Positions 24,667 through 33,979 of a DNA stretch of 64,000 nucleotides are shown here, piece after piece. The stretch comes from Mesorhizobium sp. CU3 (lineage in GTDB: Bacteria > Pseudomonadota > Alphaproteobacteria > Rhizobiales > Rhizobiaceae), in NCBI RefSeq assembly GCF_006442965.1, contig NZ_VFWX01000013.1:124001-188000 (forward strand), given 5' to 3'. A program made the position numbers and the translations under genes. Under the pieces are notes generated by a model. The model did no database searches and was not told the DNA's origin. It saw nothing but the letters and a program-made list of their open reading frames with translations. Position 1 is the stretch's first letter. The number at the start of each line of letters is the position of its first letter.

Positions 24667-26198
24667 TAGGCGTTTTCCGTGTTGAGCAGGCGGATCGGCG
24701 TCAGGAACAGGATGCGCAGGTCGAACAGCATCGACCAGTTCTCGATGTAGTAGAGGTCGTATTCGGTGCGCATGCGGATCTTTTCGTTGGTGTCCATCTC
24801 GCCGCGCCAGCCATTGATCTGCGCCCAGCCGGTGACGCCAGGCTTGACCTTGTGGCGCGCGAAATAGCCGTCGACCACTTCGTTGTAGAGCAGGTTGTGC
24901 GACTGCGCGGCGATCGCGTGCGGGCGCGGCCCGACCAGCGACAGCGAGCCGAGCAGCGCGTTGAAGAATTGCGGCAGTTCGTCGATCGAGGTCTTGCGGA
25001 TGAAACGGCCGACGCGGGTGACGCGAGGGTCGTTCTTGGTCACCGTCTGTTTTGCCGTCGGGTCGGACCGGTCGGTGAACATCGAGCGGAACTTGTAGAC
25101 CTCGATGATTTCGTTGTTGAAGCCATGCCGCTTCTGCTTGAACAGAACCGGACCCTTGCTGTCGAGCTTGATGGCGATCGCGGTCGCGAGCATCACCGGC
25201 GAGAAGACGACGATGCCGATCAGCGAAAAGACGATGTCGAAGGCGCGCTTGGCGACAGAGTCCCAGTCGTTGATCGGCTTGTCGAAGATGTCGAGCATCG
25301 GCACCGAGCCGATGTAGGAATAGGCGCGCGGGCGGAACTGCAGCGCGTTGGAATGCGCCGACAGCCGGATGTCGACCGGCAGCACCCAGAGCTTCTTCAG
25401 AAGCTGCAGCACGCGCGACTCCGCGGTCAGCGGCAGCGACACGATCAGCATGTCGATGCGCGCGATACGGGCGAATTCGATCAGTTCGGATATGGTGCCG
25501 AGCTTCGGATAGCCGGCAACGATCGGCGGCGAGCGCTTGTCGCCGCGGTCGTCGAAGATGCCGCAGATCCGGATATCGTTGTAGGGCTGCTTCTCGACGG
25601 AACGGATCAGCTGCTCCGCCGCTTTGCCGCCGCCGACGATGACGGCGCGCCGCTCCATGCGGCCGTCGCGCGCCCAGCGCCGGATCAGTCGCGACATCAC
25701 CACCCTGAGGCCGAAGATCAAAAGGAAGCCGACCACGAACCAGGTGCCGAACAAAAGGCGCGAATAGTCTTCCGAGGCCTTCATGGCGAAGGCGGTCAGC
25801 GCCATCAGCGCGAAGGTGCCGGCCCAGACCAGCAGCACCCGGCCGAAATTGGCGAACGGGCGCATCAGCGCCGCGATCTGGTAGCAGTCGGAGACGTCGA
25901 GCAGCACCACGGCCAGGAACGAAGATGCGGCGATCGTCAGCGGATACTGCCAGGCCAGATAGTTGAAGAAGCCGACATAGTAGAAGTAGACGCAGAGCCC
26001 CGACAAAAACAGCAGCGCGAACTCGACCATGCGCAGCACGCCGCTGACCATGATCGGCGACATCGTATCGCGCCGGTATTGCGAGGCGACATTGCGCGCA
26101 ACGTCGTTCATGCCGCTGGGCTTCTCGCCGTCGGCAGGGGTGTCGAAATTGCGCACCGCATCCATGGAAAAGCGGCGCGCGGGATCGATCTCGTTCAT
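24663..26198 (-). CDS. Undecaprenyl-phosphate sugar phosphotransferase (WcaJ-type)
   Basis: A 511-residue priming glycosyltransferase. Four or five N-terminal membrane helices (about residues 40-190) are followed by a Rossmann-like domain starting RRAVIVGGGKAAEQLIRSV. The C-terminal catalytic domain has FDIVFSLIGIVVFSPVMLA, KGPVLFKQKRHG and the DELPQFFNALLGSLSLVGPR block with GPRPHA. This family attaches the first sugar phosphate to undecaprenyl phosphate. The ATG at 26198 is chosen because the longer frame starts at TTG with no ribosome site and adds 21 odd residues. It starts the wcaJ-wzy pair. Confidence 0.9.
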   Translation of the reverse strand: MNEIDPARRFSMDAVRNFDTPADGEKPSGMNDVARNVASQYRRDTMSPIMVSGVLRMVEFALLFLSGLCVYFYYVGFFNYLAWQYPLTIAASSFLAVVLLDVSDCYQIAALMRPFANFGRVLLVWAGTFALMALTAFAMKASEDYSRLLFGTWFVVGFLLIFGLRVVMSRLIRRWARDGRMERRAVIVGGGKAAEQLIRSVEKQPYNDIRICGIFDDRGDKRSPPIVAGYPKLGTISELIEFARIARIDMLIVSLPLTAESRVLQLLKKLWVLPVDIRLSAHSNALQFRPRAYSYIGSVPMLDIFDKPINDWDSVAKRAFDIVFSLIGIVVFSPVMLATAIAIKLDSKGPVLFKQKRHGFNNEIIEVYKFRSMFTDRSDPTAKQTVTKNDPRVTRVGRFIRKTSIDELPQFFNALLGSLSLVGPRPHAIAAQSHNLLYNEVVDGYFARHKVKPGVTGWAQINGWRGEMDTNEKIRMRTEYDLYYIENWSMLFDLRILFLTPIRLLNTENAY

Positions 26199-26468
26199 GG
26201 GACTGGTCCGCCAGCTACCGGAACTGCATAGCAAAAGAGAGCTAATAAAGCCTTGAAACAACCGGTGGTTTTAGACCGGTCTGTGCCGTTGCGATGCGGG
26301 TTGCGGCGCGGCGCGTCAGGGATCGGAGGGGTCGTCAGGTGCGCGGGGGCGGCGACTAGACCAGGCGCAAAGTCGATCGACTGGAGCGTCTAGACCATAT
26401 CGGCGAAGTGCCTTGTTTCTCCTTGCGGAAGGGTCGATAGCAATGCCCATGGATCGAATGGAGTTGCT

Positions 26469-27292
26469 ATGACGCCCCGTTCTGTTTCGATCGCCGTTGC
26501 ACCGAACGGCGGCAGAAAGACGCAAGCGGATCATCCTGCTTTGCCCATGACGGCGTCCGAACTCGCGCGCGTCGCAGGCCTTTGCCTCGACGCCGGCGCC
26601 AGCATGATACATGTGCATGTGCGCGACCGTGACTGCGGCCACCTTCTTGATGCCGACGCTTATCGCCAAGCTCTGAGCGCGATACGGGAAGTCGTCCGTG
26701 ACAGGCTGGTCGCACAAATCACCAGCGAATCGCTCGGTATCTATACGCCCGCCCAGCAGATGCGGGTGGTCCGCGAAGTACGACCCGAAGCGGTTTCGCT
26801 CGCCTTGCGCGAGCTGTTGCCGGATGCCGGCGGCGAAGGCGACTTCGGCGCTTTCCTTCTTTGGCTGCGCCGGGAACACGTCGCGCCGCAATTCATCCTC
26901 TATACGCCGTCTGAAGCGTTGCAACTGGCTGCGTTGCAAGCCCGCGGCGTCGTTCGTTCGAGCGGCTTTCGGTGCTCTACGTGCTGGGACGCTATACCGT
27001 CGGCCAGACATCCGATCCCGCCGACCTTTTGCCTTTTCTCGGTGAAGCCATGCCGCGTTTCGCGCATTGGTCGACATGCGCCTTCGGCGGCAAGGAGGCG
27101 GCGTGCGTCCTCGCCGGCGCATTGCTTGGCGGGAACATCCGCGTCGGCTTCGAGAACAATCTGCTCATGCCCGACGGACGGATAGCGAGCGGCAATGAGG
27201 AACTGGTCGGCTTGGCCAGGGATAGCACTATGCGTCTGGGCTATCGGCCGGCAGTCGCGGATGAGCTGCGCGCCGACTGGCAATTGACGTAG
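26469..27292 (+). pseudogene. Beta-keto acid cleavage enzyme (BKACE/DUF849), frameshifted
   Basis: Two frames are needed. Codons from ATG 26469 encode VSIAVAPNGGRKTQADHPALP and the metal site MIHVHVRDRDCG (His46, His48), then at about 26955 the sense is lost (RSSGFRCSTC). From there the +1 frame resumes in register with FERLSVLYVLGRYTVGQTSD, and carries ACVLAGALLGGNIRVGFENN and a normal C-terminus to 27292. Adding one base near 26955 would give about 274 residues, close to family length. BKACE enzymes cleave beta-keto acids with acetyl-CoA. It sits as a foreign item within the polysaccharide locus. Pseudogene or sequencing error cannot be told apart here. Confidence 0.85.
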
Positions 27293-27325
27293 GACAATAG
27301 GCTGCTGGAGGTCGGCGCCTCGAGA

Positions 27326-28456
27326 CTATTTACTCTGCGCCGCGAAATAAGCCTTTTCGATCTCGGCGGCCATCACGTCGGCGCCGAATCGCGCCTTGAG
27401 TTCGTCGGTCTGCGGCATGGCTTTCCGGTAGGCGTCGAGGTCCTTGAGCGCCAGACCGATCTTGTCGGCGAGCTGGGCGGGATCCGGCCGGATCAGGGCA
27501 GGGGAGGTTTCGCCGAAAATCTCCGGAATGCCGCCGACCGCGGTCGCGATCATCGGCCGGCCGGCGGCGAGCGATTCGAGCACGATGTAAGGCATCGCCT
27601 CGGCGCGGGACGGAACCACGACCAGCTCGGCCAGCGCGAAGGCCTGTCTGGCCGGCATCGGCGGCAGGAAGCGGACGTTGCTCTTCAGTCCCAGACGCTC
27701 GACCTGCGCATGGTAGCGGGGCAGGTCGTCGCCGTCGCCGACCATCACCGCATTCAACGCTCGGCCCATCTCGGTGCCGGCCGAGGCCAGCGCATCGATG
27801 AAGATGTCGGGGCCTTTGAGGTCGCGCATCATGCCGATGTACAAGAGATCGGCGGCATCCTGCGCCGTCGTCACCGGCTCGAACTCCGCGGCCCGCAGGC
27901 CATTATAGACAAGCCTGTTGGGAATAGGCGGCTCGCCGACCTTGCGGCGGTAGGTCCTGCGCTCATAGTCGGAGACGAACAGGAGGCAGTCGGTGAAGCG
28001 CGTCATGGAGCGCTCCAGCGCGAAGAACAGCTTCCCCGTCACTGTGGTTTCGTCATAGTGCAATGAGCCGCCATGCGGCGAATAAAGGCGGGCAACGCGA
28101 GACCTTGATACCCGCAACAATGAGCCGAACAGCCGGGCATAGGCGCCACCCTTGGCGCCATGCCCATGCAGCACGTCCGGCCGCAATTCCTTGATGATTT
28201 TGTAGGTGCGCCAGGCGGCGGCGAGGTCGCCGGGGCCGACATGGCGCTGCATCGGCGTGCGATGGATGCCGAGCACGAGGCTGCCTTTCATGCCGTCGAA
28301 CAGGCGCTCCTCATAGTCGCCGCCGGTGGTCGAATCGCAGACGATGCCGACCGAATGGCCGGCCGCGACCTGCGCCTCGGTCAGGTCGCGCACATGCCGG
28401 AAGATACCTCCGACAGGTGAGCGAAAACAGTGGACGATCCTGAGGTTCGCCGCCAC
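27326..28456 (-). CDS. GT4-family glycosyltransferase
   Basis: A 376-residue GT-B fold enzyme. The N-terminal domain has RIVHCFRSPVGGIFRHVRDL with the glycine-rich acceptor loop and DVLHGHGAKGGAYARL. The C-terminal domain holds the GT4 donor site: the DDLPRYHAQVERLGL segment, FLPPMPARQAFALAE, and the EAMPYIVLE (E-x7-E) motif. The donor and acceptor are unknown. It lies 11 bp downstream of the Wza-like gene, same strand, and so probably shares an operon; it likely extends the lipid-linked repeat unit primed by the WcaJ-type enzyme. Confidence 0.88.
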   Translation of the reverse strand: MAANLRIVHCFRSPVGGIFRHVRDLTEAQVAAGHSVGIVCDSTTGGDYEERLFDGMKGSLVLGIHRTPMQRHVGPGDLAAAWRTYKIIKELRPDVLHGHGAKGGAYARLFGSLLRVSRSRVARLYSPHGGSLHYDETTVTGKLFFALERSMTRFTDCLLFVSDYERRTYRRKVGEPPIPNRLVYNGLRAAEFEPVTTAQDAADLLYIGMMRDLKGPDIFIDALASAGTEMGRALNAVMVGDGDDLPRYHAQVERLGLKSNVRFLPPMPARQAFALAELVVVPSRAEAMPYIVLESLAAGRPMIATAVGGIPEIFGETSPALIRPDPAQLADKIGLALKDLDAYRKAMPQTDELKARFGADVMAAEIEKAYFAAQSK

Positions 28457-28467
28457 GTCGATGATTT

Positions 28468-29031
28468 TCAGAACAGGCGTTCGCGCACGTAGACGGTGTC
28501 GCCGGGCAGCAGCGGGTCGGATGTCAGCACCCGGCCGGTCATCACCTTGCCGTTGATGTCGCGGGTGATGTCGACACTCTCCTGGTTGGCACGCGGCGTG
28601 AAGCCGCCGGCGATCGCGATCGCCTTCTGCACCGTGAGGCCCGGAACGTAGGAATACTGACCGCCGGCGCCGACTTCGCCCATGACGAAAATCGGCCGGT
28701 AGCGGTCGATCTCCACCGAAACGTCTGGATCGCGCAGATAACCCTGCCGCAACTTGTCGGCGATCTCCTTCTCCAACTGCTGTGCGGTGTGGCCGCGCGC
28801 CGGGATGGCGCCGACGAGCGGGAAGGAGATGTAACCGGATTGATCAACGCTGTAAGTGTTGGTCAGCCCGTCCTGCTCGAACACCGTGACGCGGATCCGG
28901 TCGCCGGCGCCCAGACGATAGGGTTGGTCGAGCACTTCGTGGAAGGCGGCAGGCGTCGGCCGGTAGCTGGAGCAGCCGGTCAGCAGCGACAGGGCAATGA
29001 AAGCGCGAAAAAGGGAAGCTCTGCTTTTCAT
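28468..29031 (-). CDS. Polysaccharide export lipoprotein (Wza-like)
   Basis: A 187-residue protein with a lipoprotein signal (ALSLLTGCSS, acylated Cys20). The polysaccharide export domain follows at once (YRLGAGDRIRVTVFEQDGL), with a SLBB-type beta-grasp domain after it (FVMGEVGAGGQYSYVPGLT, then AIAIAGGFT and PGDTVYVRERLF). This is the short rhizobial form, without the C-terminal amphipathic helix of Wza, so the pore may depend on another partner. Divergent from the Wzz-like gene and upstream of the GT4 gene, it belongs to the export step of the polysaccharide locus. Confidence 0.9.
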   Translation of the reverse strand: MKSRASLFRAFIALSLLTGCSSYRPTPAAFHEVLDQPYRLGAGDRIRVTVFEQDGLTNTYSVDQSGYISFPLVGAIPARGHTAQQLEKEIADKLRQGYLRDPDVSVEIDRYRPIFVMGEVGAGGQYSYVPGLTVQKAIAIAGGFTPRANQESVDITRDINGKVMTGRVLTSDPLLPGDTVYVRERLF

Positions 29032-29295
29032 GACCGGTCAGGTACCTTCATCGCTCTCGCCGCAAGCCGCCGCGGCCAACCCAAGGACATGGCTCGTTAT
29101 CATCCTGTTAGGGTTAATGGGCGGTAAAGGACGGCAACCTGAACGGGCGGCGATCGGCAAAAAACAGAGTCTTTAGAGTGCTTTCGCCAAGTGCTTTGCC
29201 ACTGCGCGCCGGGTGGCGCTTGGTTGTAATCTTAACGGCTGGGTTACCATAGTTGTTTACGGTCCATCCTCGACTCAAAGTTCGGAGCAGGATGC

Positions 29296-31551
29296 ATGTC
29301 CGTTCAACCCGCGGCCGCAGATGTCGATGTCGATCTGAGACAGCTCTTCGCCAGCCTGGGGCGAAACTGGCTGCGCATCGTCGTCGTCACGCTTCTGGTC
29401 ACAGGTTTGGCCTTTGCTTTCGCCTGGCTCGCCACGCCACGCTACAAGGCGGTGGCGACTTTGGAGATCGGGCCGCGCGAATCGGTCTTCACCCGGCCGC
29501 CCGGCACGGCCAACGACGACAGGCCTGCGATCGATGACAGCGCGGTGGCCACCGAAGTCCAGATCATTTCCTCGCCCGACATCCTCAAGAAGGTGGCTGC
29601 CGACCTCGATCTGGAAGCCAACCCCGAATTCAACACGGCGCGCAATATGTCTGCACTGAGCAACGCGCTTGTCGTGTTCGGCTTGAAGAGCGACCCTCGC
29701 GAGATTCCGCCGGAAGAGCTCGTGCTGACCGCCATGCACGACAAGCTTAACGTCTATGCCGTCGAAAAGACCCGCGCGATCGCCATCGAGTTCTCCTCGA
29801 AGGACCCCACGCTCGCCGCCAAGATATCGAACGCCATCGCGCAGGCCTATCTTGCCTCCAAGGGCAACGCCAAGATGCAGTCGAATTCGGCCGCGACCGA
29901 TTATCTCGGACCGGAGATCACCGACCTGCAGAACCGGGTGAAGGAGGCCGATGCCAAGGTCGCGGAATTCCGGGCCCAGTCCGACTTATTGATGGGCGGC
30001 AACAATGCGGTGCTGGCGACTCAGCAGTTGTCGGAGCTGTCGAGCGAGCTTTCGCGGGTGCGCGCCAATCGCGCCGCAGCCGAGGGCAGCGCCGATGCGG
30101 TGCGCAAGGCGCTGCAGAATGGCGGCTCGCTTGACGCGGTGCCGGAGGTCTTGTCGTCCGAATTGATCCAGCGCCTGCGTGAGCGTCAGGTGGAACTCAG
30201 GACCAACATCGCCGACCTGTCGACAACCTTGCTGGACAACCATCCGCGCATCCGGGCGCTGAAGTCGCAGCTCGCCGATCTCGACGGCCAGATCCGCAAC
30301 GAGGCCCAGAAGATCATCCGCGGGCTGATGGCGCAGGCCGACGCGGCCAAGGCTCGCGAGGCGCAGCTCGTCGCTGACGTCAACACGCAGAAAGCCGCTT
30401 CGGCGCGGGCCGGCGAGCAGCAGGTCGAGCTCGACGCGTTGCAGCGCGACGCCAACGTCCAGCGCCAACAGCTTGAATCCTATATGGCGAATTATCGCGA
30501 GGCCGCCTCGCGCAACGACCGCAGATATGTCCCTGTCGACGCGCGCATCATTTCGGAAGCGCGGGTGCCGAGCGAGCCTTATTTCCCGAAGATCGGCCCG
30601 ATAACGGGCGCTGCGGCGGCTGCCTCGCTGCTGTTGATGGCGATCGCCACCTTGCTTGGAGAACTGTTCTCCGGTCGCGCCATGCGGCCGGCGCCGGGCG
30701 CACGGTTCGAGCAGATCGAGCAGGTACCGATGCCTGCAGCGAGGACCGAGCCAGTGGTGGCTGAGCTTCCTGAAGAAGGTCGCACCTTTGCGCCTTACCA
30801 GGAACCGACTGCCGGACAGTCGATTGCAGAGGCGGAACTCCCGAAGCCGGTTGGAAGCGAGCCGGTGGAGGCCCACGCTGCCGCCGCGCCGCCGCCTGTT
30901 GGACCAGGTGAATCGGCGCCGGAGCCTGAACCCGAGCCAAGGCAATCCAAGCTGGGCGAGATTGACGTCGACAAAGCGGCCGAGAAGCTGATCGCGTCCG
31001 GCGCGGCGCGGGCGATCTTTGTCTCGCCCGAGGGCGACGAAGCCGCCGCTTCGGCCGTGCTGGTTGCGCGCGAAGTCTCGGATGCCGGCCTGCGCGTGCT
31101 GCTGCTCGATCTCACCGCTTCGGGCGCCGCGTCGCGGCCGATGCTGGATTCGAGCCTGTTCCCCGGCATCACCAACCTGCTCGCTTCCGAGGCGCAGTTC
31201 AGCGACGTCATTCACCCCGACCTCTATTCGGACGCGCATGTCATTCCGGTCGGCACCTCCGATCCGGTCCGCGCCATGCGCGCCGCCGATCGCTTGCCGA
31301 TCATCATGCAGTCGCTGACCACGGCCTACGACCTCGTCGTGGTCGAATGCGGCCCGGCCGACGCGCACGGCATCGGCCGCCTCGTCGGCGACGGCACCGA
31401 GGTGTTCCTGTCGATGCTGGAGGCCGACGATCAGGTGACGCAGGCCGCGGTCAAGCTGATCGAGAACGGCTATCCGGACCTGACTTTGGTCACGCCGGTC
31501 GGTCACGAGACGCCGGGAACCCCGATCCCAGGACGCCGCTCGGCGGCCTGA
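29296..31551 (+). CDS. Wzz/GumC chain-length determinant with a degenerate BY-kinase domain
   Basis: A 751-residue protein. Membrane helix 1 is at about 28-50, then the Wzz periplasmic domain (VATLEIGPRES; long coiled coil about 210-410 with QRDANVQRQQLESYM), helix 2 at about 434-455, a Pro/Glu-rich linker, and from about 555 a C-terminal domain with the fold of a bacterial tyrosine kinase. The kinase motifs are degenerate: the Walker A position reads FVSPEGDEAAASA without GxGKS/T, Walker A' is LLLDLTASG, and there is no C-terminal tyrosine cluster. It probably regulates length without kinase activity. The ATG at 29296 follows GGAGCAGGATGC. Confidence 0.85.
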   Translation: MSVQPAAADVDVDLRQLFASLGRNWLRIVVVTLLVTGLAFAFAWLATPRYKAVATLEIGPRESVFTRPPGTANDDRPAIDDSAVATEVQIISSPDILKKVAADLDLEANPEFNTARNMSALSNALVVFGLKSDPREIPPEELVLTAMHDKLNVYAVEKTRAIAIEFSSKDPTLAAKISNAIAQAYLASKGNAKMQSNSAATDYLGPEITDLQNRVKEADAKVAEFRAQSDLLMGGNNAVLATQQLSELSSELSRVRANRAAAEGSADAVRKALQNGGSLDAVPEVLSSELIQRLRERQVELRTNIADLSTTLLDNHPRIRALKSQLADLDGQIRNEAQKIIRGLMAQADAAKAREAQLVADVNTQKAASARAGEQQVELDALQRDANVQRQQLESYMANYREAASRNDRRYVPVDARIISEARVPSEPYFPKIGPITGAAAAASLLLMAIATLLGELFSGRAMRPAPGARFEQIEQVPMPAARTEPVVAELPEEGRTFAPYQEPTAGQSIAEAELPKPVGSEPVEAHAAAAPPPVGPGESAPEPEPEPRQSKLGEIDVDKAAEKLIASGAARAIFVSPEGDEAAASAVLVAREVSDAGLRVLLLDLTASGAASRPMLDSSLFPGITNLLASEAQFSDVIHPDLYSDAHVIPVGTSDPVRAMRAADRLPIIMQSLTTAYDLVVVECGPADAHGIGRLVGDGTEVFLSMLEADDQVTQAAVKLIENGYPDLTLVTPVGHETPGTPIPGRRSAA

Positions 31552-31581
31552 GCGCGCCGCCGATAGCCGGTAACAGCTGGT

Positions 31582-32817
31582 CTAGTTGTCGTCCTCGGTG
31601 GTTGCTGGCGCAACCGCTTGACCGGCGGTCTTGCGGCGCAGCATCTTGGTCAGCCTCCACACCGTCGGGTTGTTCTTGATGAAGGCCTTGGCGCGCGTGC
31701 CTTGCCGCATCGCCCCGGCCAACGCGCGGCCCTTCAGTGTTAGTGGCGCCAGCACCTCGAAATGCTGGGTCTCGAGATCGCACCACAGTCGCTTGTAGGG
31801 CTCGTCGCCGACCGAAAAGTCATAGACGGCGAAGCCGAGCTCGCATGCTTCCTGGATATTGTCGAAGAAGAGGAAGTCGCCGGGACTGGTGAAGGCCAGA
31901 TCGTCTTCCGCAATCGCTCCGAATTCGCAGATCAGCCGCTTGCCTGAGCAACTGGAGCCGGTGACGGCGCGCAATTTGCCGGCCACCTCCAGCCCGTGCA
32001 GCAGGAAGGACGGTCTTTCCTCGGCGAGCGCATCGGCAAACAGCGCACGGAAGAACGCACGGATATCGGCCGCGCCGAACACGTCGGCGATGCCCATCTT
32101 GGCAAAACGCGCTTGCTTCATCTCGAAGAAGGCGTCGAGCAAGCTATCGACCTCCTCGCGGGTGCGGGCCTCGATGCGGCGGAAGGGGCCGACCGCCTCG
32201 AATTTGCGGGTCTGCGAGCGGTGCTTCTTGCGCTTGCGCTTGCCGCTCGAGCGCGACAGCAACGCGTCGAACCCGCCGTCGAGATCGACCGCTAGCGCAA
32301 GATTGGGACTTGGCGAATTGACCATCGTTGCGAACGGGTTGGCGACGCCGTCGAGATCGGGCAGCAGCCTTTCCAATGCGATGAGGTCGATATCCGGCCG
32401 CGCCTTGCGGATCGCGGCGAACAGCGAGCCGATCGCCGCGGCGTCGATTGCCGGCAGCAGCCGCGCATCGGCGGCGGCGAAATTGCCGTTGGCGTGGCGC
32501 CCGCCGGCGAAGCGGGCAGTTTTGAACGGACCGCGGCGAACCACTTCCAGCGCCAGCGAAAGCGCCGGGCGGCCTTCGGCGCTCAGCGTTGCGACGACCA
32601 TATCGGCGACCGTCTTGGCGTCCCAGTTGCGCACCCAGGAGGCGCTTTGCGCCGGCGCAAACAAGGCCGAGCCGCAGAATTCCGTGTAATTCGCAAGACC
32701 GGCACTGTCGCTCACTGAGGCAGTCAGCCGGCCGTGGCCGGCCCGCAATGTCCGCGCCGTGGGTGGCTCGTTGGCCGCGATCCGGTTGCCGTCAAATGAC
32801 GCGGCGGCGTCAACCAT
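31582..32817 (-). CDS. GNAT-fold acyltransferase (BioF2-like/CelD-type)
   Basis: A 411-residue protein with the double-GNAT arrangement of the Acetyltransf_6 family. The first half binds an acyl donor in part (SASWVRNWDAK; PFKTARFAGGRHANG). The basic segment RSSGKRKRKKHRSQTRK (about 200-217) is typical at the start of the second half. FFDNIQEACELGFAVYDFSVG is the conserved late block, and DEPYKRLW closes it. These enzymes occur often in exopolysaccharide loci, where they may acetylate or acylate the polymer. It converges with the Wzz-like gene. The exact substrate is unknown. Confidence 0.8.
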   Translation of the reverse strand: MVDAAASFDGNRIAANEPPTARTLRAGHGRLTASVSDSAGLANYTEFCGSALFAPAQSASWVRNWDAKTVADMVVATLSAEGRPALSLALEVVRRGPFKTARFAGGRHANGNFAAADARLLPAIDAAAIGSLFAAIRKARPDIDLIALERLLPDLDGVANPFATMVNSPSPNLALAVDLDGGFDALLSRSSGKRKRKKHRSQTRKFEAVGPFRRIEARTREEVDSLLDAFFEMKQARFAKMGIADVFGAADIRAFFRALFADALAEERPSFLLHGLEVAGKLRAVTGSSCSGKRLICEFGAIAEDDLAFTSPGDFLFFDNIQEACELGFAVYDFSVGDEPYKRLWCDLETQHFEVLAPLTLKGRALAGAMRQGTRAKAFIKNNPTVWRLTKMLRRKTAGQAVAPATTEDDN

Positions 32818-32907
32818 ACCTCAATCCTTAAGACGTATTGGTTGCAACTTGGGGTTCGCATGGGCGCTTTTCGTGCTTGGATGAGCCTAGGCGCAAAAGG
32901 TGAAGGA

Positions 32908-33966
32908 ATGATCGACGGGGGGGAGGCAATCCGTAAGCTCGCGCTCAACGTCGCGCGCTACACCGGCCTTGCCCCGCTGGCGAAGCCGTTCGTCGGCGGT
33001 ATCGGCGCCATCCTGATGCTGCACCGCGTCACCGCGACTCCGGAGAAACCGAACAGCGTCAACCGCCACCTCAACATCGCCCCGGCCTTCCTCGACAAGC
33101 TGATCGCGGACATGAAGGGAAGGGGCTATGCCTTTGTTTCCCTTGATGAAGCGATCGAGCGCATCAAGACCGGCGGCAAGGGCGGCCAATTCGCGACCAT
33201 CACCGCCGACGACGCCTATCGCGACAACATGACGGAAGCGCTACCGGTGCTGGCGAAGCACGGGGCGCCGATCACCATCTATGTCGCGCCCGGCCTGATC
33301 GACGGTGCTGCCGATCTGTGGTGGGACGTGATCGAGGATATCGTCGACACCAGTTCGCGCCTGACCCTCAAGAGCGCGGCCGGGTCGATGGTCATCGATT
33401 GCTCGACGCCGGCCCGCAAGATCCAGGCCATCGTGAGGCTGAACGGCTGGCTGACGCTCGAGGTGCCGGAGCAGGAGCAAGGCGCGGCGCTGCGCGAACT
33501 GGCGCGCTCGAATGGCTACGAGTTCGGCTCGGGCCGCACATGCAAATTGATGAGCTGGAACGAACTCGGCGCCATGGCGGCGCATCCGCTGGTGACCCTT
33601 GGCGCGCATACCGTGAACCATCGCAATCTGAAGCGGCTGTCGGAGACCGATGCGCGTCACGAGATCGGCGACGTCCGGCGCATCCTGAAAGAAAAGCTCG
33701 GCGTGGAGCCGCGCCATTTCGCCTACCCCTACGGCTATGCCAGCGCCGTCGGTTGCCGCGAGGTGGGTTTTGCGCGCGACGCCGGTTATGCCTCGGCGGT
33801 GACGACACGGCACGGTGTTCTGCGGGCCGAGCATGCCGGTTTCCTGCATGCGCTGCCGCGCATCTCGATCAACGGCCGCTACCAGAGCGTCGCCCACATC
33901 CGCACGATGCTGTCGGGCGTGACGACGCCGCTCGCCAATGCAGGCAAGATGGTTGTGACTATCTAG
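32908..33966 (+). CDS. Polysaccharide deacetylase (NodB-like)
   Basis: A 352-residue cytoplasmic-looking protein with the NodB fold. Metal and catalytic residues are present: TITADDAYRDN (the Asp-Asp pair), HTVNHRNL (the His-x3-His pair) and RHFAYPYG. Start options: TTG 32842, ATG 32860 and ATG 32908. The last is chosen for its AAGG seven bases upstream and for an N-terminus (MIDGGEAIRKL) without tail. No signal peptide is seen. It is divergent from the GNAT gene and closes the polysaccharide locus; it may remove N- or O-acetyl groups from the polymer or precursor. Confidence 0.85.
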   Translation: MIDGGEAIRKLALNVARYTGLAPLAKPFVGGIGAILMLHRVTATPEKPNSVNRHLNIAPAFLDKLIADMKGRGYAFVSLDEAIERIKTGGKGGQFATITADDAYRDNMTEALPVLAKHGAPITIYVAPGLIDGAADLWWDVIEDIVDTSSRLTLKSAAGSMVIDCSTPARKIQAIVRLNGWLTLEVPEQEQGAALRELARSNGYEFGSGRTCKLMSWNELGAMAAHPLVTLGAHTVNHRNLKRLSETDARHEIGDVRRILKEKLGVEPRHFAYPYGYASAVGCREVGFARDAGYASAVTTRHGVLRAEHAGFLHALPRISINGRYQSVAHIRTMLSGVTTPLANAGKMVVTI

Positions 33967-33979
33967 CCCTGCGCTTTGG

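Noticed and set aside
24852..26231. 459-codon plus-strand frame across wcaJ
   Set aside because: Shadow of the real minus-strand gene, no domain features.
29986..31506. 506-codon minus-strand frame across the Wzz-like gene
   Set aside because: Arg/Gln/His-rich nonsense composition, antisense to a clear coding sequence.
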